From contig OY970356.1 in the NCBI GenBank assembly GCA_963718685.1, forward strand, positions 248,001-312,000: 64,000 bases of DNA. Direction: 5' to 3'. The notes beneath the pieces were generated by a model, which was not told where the DNA came from, did no database searches, and worked only from the letters and a program-made list of their open reading frames with translations. Numbering within the stretch: position 1 is the stretch's first letter; the number at the start of each line of letters is the position of its first letter. The stretch comes from CAVQWH01 sp963718685 (GTDB lineage Bacteria > Patescibacteriota > Saccharimonadia > Saccharimonadales > Saccharimonadaceae). Both the position numbers and the translations under genes were made by a program. Shown here in pieces: positions 15,859 to 25,182 of this stretch.

Positions 15859-16878
15859 ATGCATAGTGTTGAATCAATTCTTAGTCAGTTATTGACAAAG
15901 CTTGACGAGCTGGATAATCCGCGGGAAATTTTGCGCGATCCCAGCTTAAGTAAGCTATATTCTGAGCTTAAATCTGCTCCTGCGGATCAAAGGGCCAGTT
16001 TAGGCAAAGCGATTAATAGTTTGAAAAGCCAGTTGGAAGATGCGGTTGCTAAAAAAGAAGCTGCACAAATGGAGAGTAATATCCAGCCGATTGACGTTAC
16101 AGCTCCGTTTGATATCAATGCGGGCGCTGTCGAGCTTTTGCCGACCGAGCAGGGCACACAACACCCGCTAACAAAAGAGCTGGAAGCAGTGATTGATATC
16201 TTTACCCGCATGGGGTTTGAGGCGGTTGAGTCACGGCAAATTGATGACGACTATCATATGTTCACCAGTCTTAACTTTCCACCCGGACATCCAGCACGCG
16301 ACGGCTATGATACATTTCGCACTGAGGAAGATTTTGTTCCGCCAGCTCATACCAGCACAATGCAAAACCGGATTTTGCGTGACAACAAAACCAAGCTGGA
16401 GTCTGGCGGCCACATAGCTAGCATTAGCTACGGCCGAGTATTTAGAAATGAAGATGTCGACGCTACGCATGAGCATACTTTTTATCAAGTGGAAGGCGTG
16501 TTTGTAAGTAGCGATGCAACTTTGAGTCAAATGCTCGGAACTTTGCGCAGTTTCTTTGAAACTTACTACAGCCAAAAGCTTAAGATTAAAACCCAGCCGG
16601 CTTACTTTCCGTTTGTGGAACCTGGCCTTGAGTTTGCAATTGAAAAGCCAGCCTCTCTAGGCGGCAATCCGCCAGCTGGCGGAAGCGAGTGGCTTGAGAT
16701 GCTCGGCTGCGGCATGATACACCCGAATGTTTTAAAAGAAGCTGGAATTGACCCGCAAAAATATCGCGGCTTTGCTTGGGGCGGCGGTGTAGAGCGCCTA
16801 GTGATGCTCAAGTACGGTATTGAAGATCTGCGCCATTTTGAGTCCGGTAAATTAGCTTTCTTGAGGAAATTTGTATGA
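15859..16878 (+). CDS. pheS: Phenylalanyl-tRNA synthetase alpha subunit
   Basis: 339 aa. An N-terminal helical coil (about 1-90) that contacts tRNA is followed by the class II catalytic domain. Motif 2 region: SYGRVFRNEDVDATHEHTFY; motif 3: GFAWGGGVERLVMLKYGI. It attaches Phe to tRNA-Phe as an alpha2-beta2 enzyme with PheT. The stop overlaps the pheT start by 4 nt (ATGA), so they are translationally coupled. A TATACT lies 12 nt before the ATG. Confidence 0.97.
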   Translation: MHSVESILSQLLTKLDELDNPREILRDPSLSKLYSELKSAPADQRASLGKAINSLKSQLEDAVAKKEAAQMESNIQPIDVTAPFDINAGAVELLPTEQGTQHPLTKELEAVIDIFTRMGFEAVESRQIDDDYHMFTSLNFPPGHPARDGYDTFRTEEDFVPPAHTSTMQNRILRDNKTKLESGGHIASISYGRVFRNEDVDATHEHTFYQVEGVFVSSDATLSQMLGTLRSFFETYYSQKLKIKTQPAYFPFVEPGLEFAIEKPASLGGNPPAGGSEWLEMLGCGMIHPNVLKEAGIDPQKYRGFAWGGGVERLVMLKYGIEDLRHFESGKLAFLRKFV

Positions 16879-19343
16879 TTGTTTCTATAAATTGGCTCAA
16901 ACAATATACCGACATCAATGTTTCTATTGATGAGCTGACTGAGCTAATCGGTGCGCGTTTGGTTGAAATTGAAGAAGTTATTGATTTAGGCGCACGTTAT
17001 AAAGATGCCCTGATTGTAAAGGTTGTTTCAGTAGAAAACCACCCTAACGCCGATAAATTGAAAGTAGTAGAAATTGATGATGGAAAATCTGCCAAAAGCA
17101 TCCAAGTTGTTTGCGGTGCACCGAATGTGCGCCAAGGTATGTTGGCAGTTTGGCTGCCGCCAGGTTCAGTAGTGCCTTCTACTCATGGAAGCGCCGATGA
17201 ATTTGCTCTTGACGCCAGGGAGTTTCGCGGCGTTAAAAGCCACGGCATGCTCGCTAGCGCCAGCGAACTGGCCATTAGCGAAGACCATTCAGGTTTACTT
17301 GAAGTCGATAAAGATGCCCGGCCCGGCGACTCATTTACCGAGCTTTACGAACTAGATGATTATTTGCTGGATATTGAAAACAAGTCACTTACACACCGGC
17401 CGGATTGTTTTGGCGTCATCGGGCTTGCGCGTGAAGTAGCGGCTATTTTAGGCCAGCAGTTTAAGACTCCGGATTGGCTAATGGCGCTTGAACCGCATAT
17501 GGGTGAAAAGTTCGATTCTGGGGTTCAGCAACCAAGTGTTAAAATTGCCGACCCTAAGCTTTGTGCACGTTACCAGGCGGTGGTTTTGAGTGGAGCTAAT
17601 CAAAACATTATGAGCCCGATTCAAATTCAAAGTTACTTAAGCCGCGTAGGCTTGAGGCCGATTAACGCCATTGTAGACACCACAAACTATTTAATGCTTA
17701 ACACCGGCCAGCCTTTGCATGCTTTTGATTATGACAAGTTCATAAATGTTGGCAGTGGCAAAGCCGAAGTTATCGTGCGAGCAGCCAAAAACGGCGAAAA
17801 ACTGAAATTGCTTGACGATAGGGAAATCAAGCTTACCGCGGAAGATATTGTAATTTGCAGCGGTGACACCCCGGTAGCTTTAGCCGGCGCAATGGGCGGA
17901 CGTTCTACCGAAATTGACGCCAACACCCAGAATATACTCATTGAAAGCGCCACGTTTAATCTTTATAACTTGCGTGGCACACAAATGCGTCACGGAATCT
18001 TCTCTGAAGCAATTACCCGCTTTACAAAAGGCCAGCCAGCTAAACTTACTGCTCCGGTTCTAGCCAGCGCTACAAGATTGATTATGGCGGCTACTGGCGC
18101 TGAGCGGGTCAGCAATATCGTGGAAAGCTACCCCGCGAAGCAAGCGGAAATTAAGATAAAAATAAGCTTCAAGAAATTCAGCCAAGTTTTGGGTAAAAAA
18201 TATTCTGAAAAAGATATCGTAAAGATATTAAAAGACGTTGATTTTGGTGTTGCTACAAGCACAGATTCGCTTACTGCCACTGTGCCATATTGGCGCGGCG
18301 ATATTAATATTCCTGAAGATTTAGTGGAAGAAGTCGGCCGTATCGGTGGTTTTGATAACGTTACACCAAGCTTAGCTAAGCGTGATTTTACGGCCGTTAG
18401 CCCAGACGCGTTTGACAACCTTCGTTCGCAAATTCGCCAGATTCTAGTAAGAGCCGGTGCTAATGAAGTCTTAACCTATAGTTTTGTTCATGGCGATATT
18501 TTAAAGAAGGCCGGCCAAAAAGCCAAAGACTCTTACAAGATAGTAAATAGCATCAGCCCTGACTTGCAGTATTATCGCCAGAACCTGACACCGAGTTTGC
18601 TCAGTATTGTCCATCCAAACATAAAAGCCGGTTTTGATGATTTTGCTCTGTTTGAGCTAAACAAAGCTCACAATAAAGTCCACGGCCTTGATGAAGAAAA
18701 GGTTCCAGGCGAGCTTAATTTCCTGACTCTTGTTTTAGCGCGTAAAAAATCCAGAAAAGGTGCTCCGTACTATGAAGCTAAAAAATACCTTGATTTCCTG
18801 GCGCATTCTTTAGATTTAGAACTTGTTTATAAGCCCATAAGCAAAGAACTGGGCTACCCGGTAACTGTGCCTTTCGAATACCGTCGCAGCGCTTTGGTAC
18901 ATGACAAAAAATCCGGCGAGCTAATCGGGATAGTTGGAGAATATAAAGCTTCAGTAGCTAAAAACTTCAAGCTGCCTTCATATGTAGCTGGTTTTGAGAT
19001 TGGCCCTGAAGCTTTACTGAAAGCTGTGAAACAGAATGGGATTAGTTATAAGCCTTTGAGCCGTTATCCTAGCACTAGCCGAGATATTTGTTTCCAGGTT
19101 GCCAGTGATGTGGCTTACGTTCAAATTACCGATGCTGCCGAAGATGCTCTTAAAAAGACTAATATTGAGCATGACATCACGCCGGTTGACATTTACCAGC
19201 CTAAAGATGGCAAAACCAAAAATATTACAATTCGCATTAAGCTGACTTCGCACGACCACACTCTTACCAGCGAAGAAGCAAACGAAACTATCGGCCAAGT
19301 TGCCAGTGAAGTGATTCAGGCAACTGGAGCCACCGTGGTTTAG
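16875..19343 (+). CDS. pheT: Phenylalanyl-tRNA synthetase beta subunit
   Basis: 822 aa, full length. Domains in order: N-terminal region with an EMAP-type tRNA-binding fold (about 40-150; VENHPNADKLKVVEID), B3/B4 editing domain (about 210-390), B5 (about 405-475), a catalytic-like core, and the C-terminal ferredoxin-like anticodon-binding domain (about 730-822; YPSTSRDICFQV). It forms the heterotetramer with PheS and edits mischarged Tyr-tRNA. Coupled to pheS by a 4-nt overlap. Confidence 0.97.
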   Translation: MIVSINWLKQYTDINVSIDELTELIGARLVEIEEVIDLGARYKDALIVKVVSVENHPNADKLKVVEIDDGKSAKSIQVVCGAPNVRQGMLAVWLPPGSVVPSTHGSADEFALDAREFRGVKSHGMLASASELAISEDHSGLLEVDKDARPGDSFTELYELDDYLLDIENKSLTHRPDCFGVIGLAREVAAILGQQFKTPDWLMALEPHMGEKFDSGVQQPSVKIADPKLCARYQAVVLSGANQNIMSPIQIQSYLSRVGLRPINAIVDTTNYLMLNTGQPLHAFDYDKFINVGSGKAEVIVRAAKNGEKLKLLDDREIKLTAEDIVICSGDTPVALAGAMGGRSTEIDANTQNILIESATFNLYNLRGTQMRHGIFSEAITRFTKGQPAKLTAPVLASATRLIMAATGAERVSNIVESYPAKQAEIKIKISFKKFSQVLGKKYSEKDIVKILKDVDFGVATSTDSLTATVPYWRGDINIPEDLVEEVGRIGGFDNVTPSLAKRDFTAVSPDAFDNLRSQIRQILVRAGANEVLTYSFVHGDILKKAGQKAKDSYKIVNSISPDLQYYRQNLTPSLLSIVHPNIKAGFDDFALFELNKAHNKVHGLDEEKVPGELNFLTLVLARKKSRKGAPYYEAKKYLDFLAHSLDLELVYKPISKELGYPVTVPFEYRRSALVHDKKSGELIGIVGEYKASVAKNFKLPSYVAGFEIGPEALLKAVKQNGISYKPLSRYPSTSRDICFQVASDVAYVQITDAAEDALKKTNIEHDITPVDIYQPKDGKTKNITIRIKLTSHDHTLTSEEANETIGQVASEVIQATGATVV

Positions 19344-19399
19344 ATACTAACAATGGTGTACAATGTAACTAAACTTCAGAGAAATTAACGGAGGAAAAT

Positions 19400-19984
19400 A
19401 TGGCGACCAGCCGGGCGCAACGTATATCAATTTGGGTCATTATCATCACCATGTCGATTGGGTCGCTTGGCACATACTTTGTGGTCGTGTTGGCTAATAA
19501 CAATCAAACTCCCCAGCAAGATCAGCAGGCTCAGTTGCAAAAACAGCTTAAGGAATATCAAAAGCAAATTGCTAAGCAGGCTAAAGAAAATGCCGCCGCC
19601 TCACAACCTATTACAGGCTATAAGGCTACGCCTTTTAGCAGCAAGGTCAGCAGTTTAGAAGAAACCGATCTGGTTGTGGGACAGGGCCAAGTAGTTCCTA
19701 AAGGAGCTAAAGTAACCGTTAGTTATTTTGGCTGGACGCCTGATGGTAAAATTTTTGACTCCTCGCGTAAAAATGGCAAAAACCATCCGCTGAAAAAATT
19801 TGCTTTAAAAAAGGGCAGCGCGATTCAAGGCTGGATTGACGGAATAGTAGGCATGAAAGTTGGCGGAGTCAGGCAAATTACTATTCCCGCCAGTCAAGCT
19901 TACGGAGCTAAAGGTAGTCCGCCCCTGATCAAGCCAAATACTCCGATACGGTTTATTGTTAAAATGGAGAAGATTGATACATAA
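19400..19984 (+). CDS. Membrane-anchored FKBP-type peptidyl-prolyl isomerase
   Basis: 194 aa. An N-terminal membrane helix (about 12-32) leads into a Gln/Lys-rich linker (about 37-68), then an FKBP domain (about 80-194): VTVSYFGWTPDGKIFDSS, GWIDGIVGMKVGG, and QITIPASQAYGAKGSP. It would fold proline-containing secreted or surface proteins on the outer face. The start has a GGAGGA site. A TACAAT lies about 37 nt before the ATG. Confidence 0.9.
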   Translation: MATSRAQRISIWVIIITMSIGSLGTYFVVVLANNNQTPQQDQQAQLQKQLKEYQKQIAKQAKENAAASQPITGYKATPFSSKVSSLEETDLVVGQGQVVPKGAKVTVSYFGWTPDGKIFDSSRKNGKNHPLKKFALKKGSAIQGWIDGIVGMKVGGVRQITIPASQAYGAKGSPPLIKPNTPIRFIVKMEKIDT

Positions 19985-19992
19985 AATACAAC

Positions 19993-20033
19993 ATATAGCG
20001 TCTTGCCAAAAACGTTAAGCGCTATATATAATG
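19993..20033 (+). promoter_or_regulatory. Hairpin overlapping the glutaredoxin promoter
   Basis: ATATAGCG (19993-20000) pairs with CGCTATAT (20020-20027). The 3' arm runs into a -10-like TATAAT (20027-20032). It may end FKBP transcription without a T run, or act as an operator for the redox genes downstream. Confidence 0.35.
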
Positions 20034-20071
20034 GTTACATTACATCTAATCTAAGATAAAAAGAGGGGTCT

Positions 20072-20326
20072 ATGACAAAAAACATCACCGTTTACACCAC
20101 CAACACTTGCGCTTCTTGTGCAATGGTCAAAAAATATCTAACCAGTAAAGGACATAACTATCAGGAAGTAAATCTTGACGAAAACCCTGACGAGCGTCAA
20201 AAAATCATTGAGCTTAGCGGCCAGATGGCTGTGCCTGTAACTGTAATTTCTGATGAAGCTGGTGCGCAAAAAGAGGTTTCCGTTGGTTGGAACCCTGGTA
20301 AGCTGGCGTCGGCACTTGGAGTCTAA
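20072..20326 (+). CDS. Glutaredoxin-like (NrdH/Grx type) redox protein
   Basis: 84 aa, a minimal thioredoxin fold with the CASC active site near the N-terminus (TTNTCASCAMVKKYL) and a cis-Pro segment (MAVPVTVI). These proteins carry electrons to ribonucleotide reductase or reduce disulfides. The gene stops 3 nt before trxB, so the pair forms a reductase-carrier operon in which TrxB probably reduces this protein. No glutathione genes are seen, favouring an NrdH-like role. An AGAGGGG site precedes the ATG. Confidence 0.85.
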   Translation: MTKNITVYTTNTCASCAMVKKYLTSKGHNYQEVNLDENPDERQKIIELSGQMAVPVTVISDEAGAQKEVSVGWNPGKLASALGV

Positions 20327-20329
20327 ATA

Positions 20330-21286
20330 GTGGCTGAAGCCGCAAATAAAGTTCACGACGTCATTATGATTGGTGCCGGGCCTAGTAGCTTGGCGGCAGC
20401 AGTTTATACGGCTCGGGAAGATTTGGAAACTCTACTCCTTGAAAAAGGCGTGATTGGCGGGCTAGCTGCTATTACTGATAAAGTTGATAATTATCCTGGT
20501 TTTGCCGAAGGTGTTGAGGGGCTAAAACTTGCCGAACAGCTGCAAGCTCAGGCAGAGCGCTTTGGCGCCAAAATCGACTTTGGGGAAGTGTCGAAAATTG
20601 AAGATAAAGGCAAACATAAAATTGTTTATAGCGATGGTGGAAAACTAACCGCTAAAGCGGTGTTGATTGCCACGGGTAGTGATTATAAAAAAATCGGTGT
20701 ACCTGGCGAAAAAGAGTATTATGGTCGCGGTGTGCACTATTGTGCCACTTGTGATGGGGCATTTTATCGTGATAAGAAGCTTGTTGTAGTAGGCGGTGGC
20801 AACTCTGCAGTTCAGGAAACAATCTTCTTAACACGTTTTGCTACGCATATTGATTTGCTAGTTCGCAGCACCGTTAAAGCCAGTGAAATTTTGCAACACG
20901 AGCTGGACGAGTTTGTTAAAAAAGGCAAAGTGACGGTTCATTTGAACACAACAACTGATGAAATTTGCGGCGAAAACGGATTAGTTAACAAAGTTCGTGC
21001 TAGCAAACATGGTAAACCGGTTGAACTTTTAACGGACGGAGTTTTTGTGTTTGTAGGCCTTTTGCCAAACACGGGATTTTTAGAAGGCAGTGGAGTTAAG
21101 CTGGATAAACTGGGTTTTATTAAAACAGACAGCGATTTACAAACCGATGTGCCGGGTATTTTTGCTAGTGGCGATGTACGTTCAGGAGCTACTATGCAAA
21201 TTGCCAGCGCAGTAGGCGAGGGCGCTACTGCAGCGCTGAAAATACGCGAATACTTGGAAGGAAGCAAACGTAAAGTAGAAGCCTGA
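20330..21286 (+). CDS. trxB: Thioredoxin reductase
   Basis: 318 aa, GTG start. The FAD-binding site is GAGPSSLAAAVYTARED, the redox centre is CATCDGAF, the NADPH-binding motif is VVGGGNSAVQE, and the C-terminal FAD motif is GDVRSGATMQIASAVGEG. It passes electrons from NADPH to thioredoxin or glutaredoxin-like carriers. It is in an operon with the adjacent redoxin and ends back to back with the GDPD gene, with no spacing. It uses TGA as stop, evidence for the standard code. Confidence 0.95.
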   Translation: MAEAANKVHDVIMIGAGPSSLAAAVYTAREDLETLLLEKGVIGGLAAITDKVDNYPGFAEGVEGLKLAEQLQAQAERFGAKIDFGEVSKIEDKGKHKIVYSDGGKLTAKAVLIATGSDYKKIGVPGEKEYYGRGVHYCATCDGAFYRDKKLVVVGGGNSAVQETIFLTRFATHIDLLVRSTVKASEILQHELDEFVKKGKVTVHLNTTTDEICGENGLVNKVRASKHGKPVELLTDGVFVFVGLLPNTGFLEGSGVKLDKLGFIKTDSDLQTDVPGIFASGDVRSGATMQIASAVGEGATAALKIREYLEGSKRKVEA

Positions 21287-21979
21287 CTAGTCTTTTAAGG
21301 CGTCAATCATAGTGGCAGGGTAGTCGGTAACTACTCCGTCAATCCCCTGCTGTTCTAGCTCTATAGCTGCTCGTGGGCGGTTAACTGTATGAGCATAGGT
21401 GAATAAACCGGCCTGACGGGCGATTTGAGTGGCAAGCGGGTTGATATGAAGACGATGAAAACCAACAGCCGATAAATTTAGCTGACGGTGATAAGCTACA
21501 AAAACAAAAGGGTTATACCAATGCAGCAAGGCAAGCCCAACTTGAGAGTTAGCCTTGCGTACACGCCTTAGCTCGGCTGGTGAAAAAGAAGAGAAAAAGA
21601 ACTTATCCCAATCGCTTGGATTTTTAATAAACTTTGACTTTATGACCTTAAGGGCTTGCTGGCCGCTGTCGGGGGTTTTAAGCTCAATGTTAAGCATGAC
21701 TTTGCCGAAGCACTCTTTTAAAGCGGTTTCCAGATTAATTACAGGATTAGCATGTTTGGCGGTCAGCTTTTTAAGCTCGGACCACTTTAAATCTGCAATT
21801 TTCGGGTTGGTTTGGTGATGTATCAGTCTGTTGTCATGGCCCAAGACCGGCACATTATCTTTGGTTAAGCGAAGGTCGAATTCTACAATTTCGGCACTGG
21901 AATGAAGCCCGGCTTTTAAGCTAGCTAGCGAATTTGCCGGTTCAACGCCGGCTGCTCCACGATGTCCGATTACCAACAT
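21287..21979 (-). CDS. Glycerophosphodiester phosphodiesterase family protein
   Basis: 230 aa. The GDPD signature is complete: GHRGAAGVEPANSLAS at the N-terminus, then VEFDLRLTKDNVPVLGHD with the metal-binding Glu and Asp and the catalytic His, and LNIELKTP. A TIM-barrel end is seen as GVVTDYP. No signal peptide, so it acts in the cytoplasm, hydrolysing glycerophosphodiesters from phospholipid turnover. A TAAACT lies 6 nt before the ATG (leaderless). Confidence 0.92.
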   Translation of the reverse strand: MLVIGHRGAAGVEPANSLASLKAGLHSSAEIVEFDLRLTKDNVPVLGHDNRLIHHQTNPKIADLKWSELKKLTAKHANPVINLETALKECFGKVMLNIELKTPDSGQQALKVIKSKFIKNPSDWDKFFFSSFSPAELRRVRKANSQVGLALLHWYNPFVFVAYHRQLNLSAVGFHRLHINPLATQIARQAGLFTYAHTVNRPRAAIELEQQGIDGVVTDYPATMIDALKD

Positions 21980-22052
21980 ATTTTTAGTTTATAAGTATTA
22001 CAGCTCTGCTACAATAGAAGAGACTAGAGAAAAGAAAAGGAGAATAAACTAA

Positions 22053-22583
22053 ATGGCTGACTTTAATCAAGTGTTAGAACCTGGTGATTACCAAAGCGGA
22101 ACTGTAAATACTGTGGTAGAAATCCCGCAAGGCTCAATGTTAAAAGTGGAATGGGATCGTAAACGCGCTGCTTTTATGTTAGACCGCGTGGAGCCAAGCA
22201 TTTTTGCAAAACCGGTAAACTACGGATTTATTCCTCAAACTCTTGATGAAGATGGCGATGAGCTAGATACTTTAGTCGTTTGCGACGAACCGATTCCGAC
22301 CGGAGTTTGGCTGGAAGCAAAAATTATTGGCATTTTAAATTTTGACGATGATGGAGAAGCTGATCATAAAGTTGTCGTAGTTCCTTCAGACGACAGGAAC
22401 ACCGGCGATTCCATCAATTCCTTAGAAGATTTAGGCAAGCGCTGGCAGCAGAAAATCGAGCATCATTTCAACCACTATAAAGACCTCAAAAAACCAGGTA
22501 GCACCAAAGTGCTAGGCTGGGGCGACCAAGAAGTTGCCAAGCAAGTCATAAAAGAATCTATTCAGCGTTATAAAAATCAGTAG
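22053..22583 (+). CDS. ppa: Inorganic pyrophosphatase (family I)
   Basis: 176 aa, typical length. The family I active site is clear: NYGFIPQTLDEDGDELDTLV holds the Asp ladder that binds Mg2+, with the catalytic Lys and Arg upstream (KVEWDRKR). It hydrolyses PPi to pull biosynthetic reactions such as tRNA charging. AAAAGGAG lies 8 nt before the ATG, and a TACAAT about 40 nt upstream. The CYTH gene begins 4 nt after its stop. Confidence 0.96.
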   Translation: MADFNQVLEPGDYQSGTVNTVVEIPQGSMLKVEWDRKRAAFMLDRVEPSIFAKPVNYGFIPQTLDEDGDELDTLVVCDEPIPTGVWLEAKIIGILNFDDDGEADHKVVVVPSDDRNTGDSINSLEDLGKRWQQKIEHHFNHYKDLKKPGSTKVLGWGDQEVAKQVIKESIQRYKNQ

Positions 22584-22586
22584 AGT

Positions 22587-23105
22587 ATGGCTCACTTAAA
22601 TATAGAGATTAAGGCGCGCTCTAAAAGAAATGACTTTATAAGGCGGTACCTTAAGGGCAATGGAGGGGAGTTTAAGGGGGTAGACCACCAGGTAGACACT
22701 TATTTTAAAGTGCCAAAGGGAAGATTAAAGCTTCGGGAAGGTAACATAGAGAATGCGCTCATACACTATGAGCGACAAAATATAGAAGGACCCAAAAGTT
22801 CTCTCGTTAATTTATACAGGTTCCAACCGGCCCCTGAGCTCAAGGAAGTGCTAGTAAAAGCCCTAGACACATTAGTCGTAGTAGATAAAAAACGAGAGAT
22901 TATTTTTATTGATAATGTTAAATTTCATCTAGATAGCGTAAAAGGACTCGGAACTTTTATGGAGATTGAAGCTATAGATAAAGACGGCAGTATTGGTAAA
23001 AATAAGTTGCTAGATCAGTGCAACTCGTATTTAAAGGTCTTCGGCATCAAAGACAAAGATCTAATATCCCATTCGTATAGTGACCTATTAGCTAGAGAGA
23101 AGTAA
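22587..23105 (+). CDS. CYTH-domain protein (triphosphatase/class IV cyclase-like)
   Basis: 172 aa with the CYTH triphosphate-tunnel layout: NIEIKARS at the N-terminus in place of the ExExK motif (the NxExK variant of class IV-like members), VDTYFKVPKGRLKLRE with the basic tunnel residues, IHYERQN, and FMEIEAID near the C-terminus. CYTH enzymes hydrolyse organic or inorganic triphosphate or make cAMP. Pairing with ppa fits a phosphohydrolase role, because tripolyphosphate cleavage yields PPi. The activity is inferred. Confidence 0.8.
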   Translation: MAHLNIEIKARSKRNDFIRRYLKGNGGEFKGVDHQVDTYFKVPKGRLKLREGNIENALIHYERQNIEGPKSSLVNLYRFQPAPELKEVLVKALDTLVVVDKKREIIFIDNVKFHLDSVKGLGTFMEIEAIDKDGSIGKNKLLDQCNSYLKVFGIKDKDLISHSYSDLLAREK

Positions 23106-23188
23106 ATAAGATAATTTGCCTCAAGTTGAGTATGGGTTATATAATGAACCTTAAATAACGCTAAAGCTTAAGGGGGCAGTAATATACT

Positions 23189-24214
23189 ATGGCAAAAACT
23201 CGAATCGCGATTAATGGCTTTGGCCGGATTGGCCGTAACGCTTTTAAGGTAGCTCTAGAGCGTAGCGACCTTGAGATTGTAGCCTTAAACGATTTAACTG
23301 ACACTAAAACCTTAGCTCATTTGCTTAAATACGACAGCAACTATGGAGTTTATGAACATAAAGTTACTTTTGATGAGAAAAGCTTAACGGTTAACGACAA
23401 AAAAATAAAAGTGCTGGCTGAGCGTAGCCCTGCAGATTTACCGTGGGATGAACTGAATGTTGATGTGGTGATTGAAAGCACCGGGCTCTTTGTAGACCCT
23501 GACAAAGCTAAAGCTCACATTGAAGCTGGCGCTAAAAAGGTCATTATCAGCGCTCCGGCTAAAGGCAGTAACGCTGATTCGGCCGACACGATTGTATTAG
23601 GCGTAAATGAAGATAAAATCCCCGACTCCAGTGAAATAATCAGCAACGCCAGCTGCACGACCAACTGCATTACGCCAGTTATGGCCGTTATGGAAAGCAG
23701 CTTTGGCATAGACAAGGCCATGATGACAACCGTGCACAGCTATACGTCTGACCAACGCCTGCAAGATGCTCCGCATAAAGATCCGCGCCGAGCTCGTAAC
23801 GCTGCCACAAATATCATTCCAACCAGCACCGGCGCCAGTATAGCTGCAGGCAAAGCTCTGCCAGCCGTAGCGGGTAATTTCGGCGGTCTGTCTTTGCGCG
23901 TACCAACTCCCGTTGTGAGTATCAGTGATTTTGTGATTGTGACCAAGCAAGAAGCTACCAAAGAAGAAGTTATCGCAGCTTTCAAAAAAGCTGCCAAAGA
24001 GCCATTCTATCAGGGCATTTTAGATGTTACCGAAGACCAACCGGTTTCAAGCGACTTAAAAGGCAACAGCCACAGTGCAATTGTCGACTTACCTCTTACT
24101 GATGTAGTTGGCGGTAACTTAGTCAAAGTCGTGGCTTGGTACGACAACGAATGGGGCTATAGCAATCGCTTGGTTGAGCTGACGGCAGACGTCGGCGCTT
24201 CTCTTAACAACTAA
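23189..24214 (+). CDS. gap: Glyceraldehyde-3-phosphate dehydrogenase, type I
   Basis: 341 aa. An NAD-binding Rossmann start (INGFGRIGRNAFKVAL), the catalytic Cys in SNASCTTNCITP, and the substrate site (TTVHSYTSDQRLQD) with His are all present. It makes 1,3-bisphosphoglycerate in lower glycolysis. AAGGGGG about 12 nt before the ATG and a TATAAT at about 23138-23143 mark its own promoter. rpiB follows under a separate promoter. Confidence 0.97.
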   Translation: MAKTRIAINGFGRIGRNAFKVALERSDLEIVALNDLTDTKTLAHLLKYDSNYGVYEHKVTFDEKSLTVNDKKIKVLAERSPADLPWDELNVDVVIESTGLFVDPDKAKAHIEAGAKKVIISAPAKGSNADSADTIVLGVNEDKIPDSSEIISNASCTTNCITPVMAVMESSFGIDKAMMTTVHSYTSDQRLQDAPHKDPRRARNAATNIIPTSTGASIAAGKALPAVAGNFGGLSLRVPTPVVSISDFVIVTKQEATKEEVIAAFKKAAKEPFYQGILDVTEDQPVSSDLKGNSHSAIVDLPLTDVVGGNLVKVVAWYDNEWGYSNRLVELTADVGASLNN

Positions 24215-24217
24215 TTG

Positions 24218-24246
24218 TTGCGACAGATAAGCAAACCGCTTATACT
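24218..24246 (+). promoter_or_regulatory. rpiB promoter
   Basis: TTGCGA (24218-24223), a 17-nt spacer and TATACT (24241-24246). The ATG of rpiB follows 7 nt later, so the transcript is leaderless or nearly so. It starts 3 nt after the gap stop codon. Confidence 0.7.
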
Positions 24247-24253
24247 TAAGGGT

Positions 24254-24706
24254 ATGAAAGTGTATCTTGGCTCTGATCACCGTGGTTTTCATTTAAAAGA
24301 GCAAGTGTTTGCTCACTTGTCTAAGGATAAACACGACGTAGTTGATGTGGGTAATAAAACTTTGGACAAGGGTGACGATTTTCCGGAGTTTGCTGCAATG
24401 GCTGCGATTAAGCTGCTGGGAGATGAAGACGACCAAGCCAAAGCCATCTTGCTTTGTGGCGGCGGCCAAGGTATGGCTATGGCGGCTAATCGCTTTCGTG
24501 GCATTCGTGCCAGTGTGGTCTGGGATGAGTATGAGGCTAAGCAAGCCCGCCACGATAATGATAGCAACGTCTTGTGTTTACCGGCTCGTGTTTTAGAAGG
24601 CGAAAAAGCCGATTGGCAAGCTATTGTAGATACATGGCTCAAGACGCCATTTGCCGGTGCGCCAAGATTCGTACGCCGTAACCATCAGCTTGATGAATTA
24701 AATTAA
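24254..24706 (+). CDS. rpiB: Ribose-5-phosphate isomerase B
   Basis: 150 aa from the ATG at 24254; the longer frame from a TTG at 24215 starts before the promoter. The N-terminus MKVYLGSDHRGFHLKE and the LLCGGGQGMAMAANRFRGIR loop match the RpiB/LacAB fold, where the usual catalytic Cys lies in this loop. It interconverts ribose-5-P and ribulose-5-P, feeding the transketolase genes downstream. Confidence 0.9.
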   Translation: MKVYLGSDHRGFHLKEQVFAHLSKDKHDVVDVGNKTLDKGDDFPEFAAMAAIKLLGDEDDQAKAILLCGGGQGMAMAANRFRGIRASVVWDEYEAKQARHDNDSNVLCLPARVLEGEKADWQAIVDTWLKTPFAGAPRFVRRNHQLDELN

Positions 24707-24717
24707 AAGGAGTAATC

Positions 24718-25179
24718 ATGGCTAGAAAAAAGACTAAACAAAAACAATCAGTCACCAGCTTACATGTCTTACTGGATTCGCTAAGCTTTAGGGGGACGAT
24801 TGCACGAACTTTATTAGTAGCATTGCTGCTATTTTTCATTTTTATTGTGGCGTCGGTTATTTTAGGCTCTTCAAGCGTGCCGAGTTCAGACAATTCTCAG
24901 ACCGCCGGATCACTCTTAGCTTATTTTGCCGGAGCCGGCTTGGTGTTTCTGGCGTTTGATGGACTATATGTCTGGTTCCACCGCATTCACGCAATATCTC
25001 CAACCTTCGATAGAGTGGTTTTATTCGTTATTGAACTGAGTGCCATAGCAATATTCTTATCACTTTTCTTACTGATTACTTCGCTTACCGTAGAAGGTGT
25101 CAGATTATGGCTGCCAGTGGCACTTTTGGGTGTATTGGCCGTACGTTATGTTATAGGCGCTCTAACAAGTAAGGCGTAG
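24718..25179 (+). CDS. Membrane protein, 153 aa
   Basis: Not recognised. A Lys/Gln-rich N-terminus (KKTKQKQSVTS) is followed by four hydrophobic helices (about 28-48, 60-80, 95-120 and 125-148). AAAGGAG precedes the ATG. It sits between rpiB and the rpe-like gene, 3 nt before the latter, so it is part of the carbon-metabolism operon; a transport or regulatory role cannot be inferred. Confidence 0.65.
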   Translation: MARKKTKQKQSVTSLHVLLDSLSFRGTIARTLLVALLLFFIFIVASVILGSSSVPSSDNSQTAGSLLAYFAGAGLVFLAFDGLYVWFHRIHAISPTFDRVVLFVIELSAIAIFLSLFLLITSLTVEGVRLWLPVALLGVLAVRYVIGALTSKA

Positions 25180-25182
25180 TTT

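Noticed and set aside
20951..20975. CTGATGA...GAAA hammerhead-like core inside trxB
   Set aside because: The bases between do not form stem II and the segment is ordinary coding sequence.
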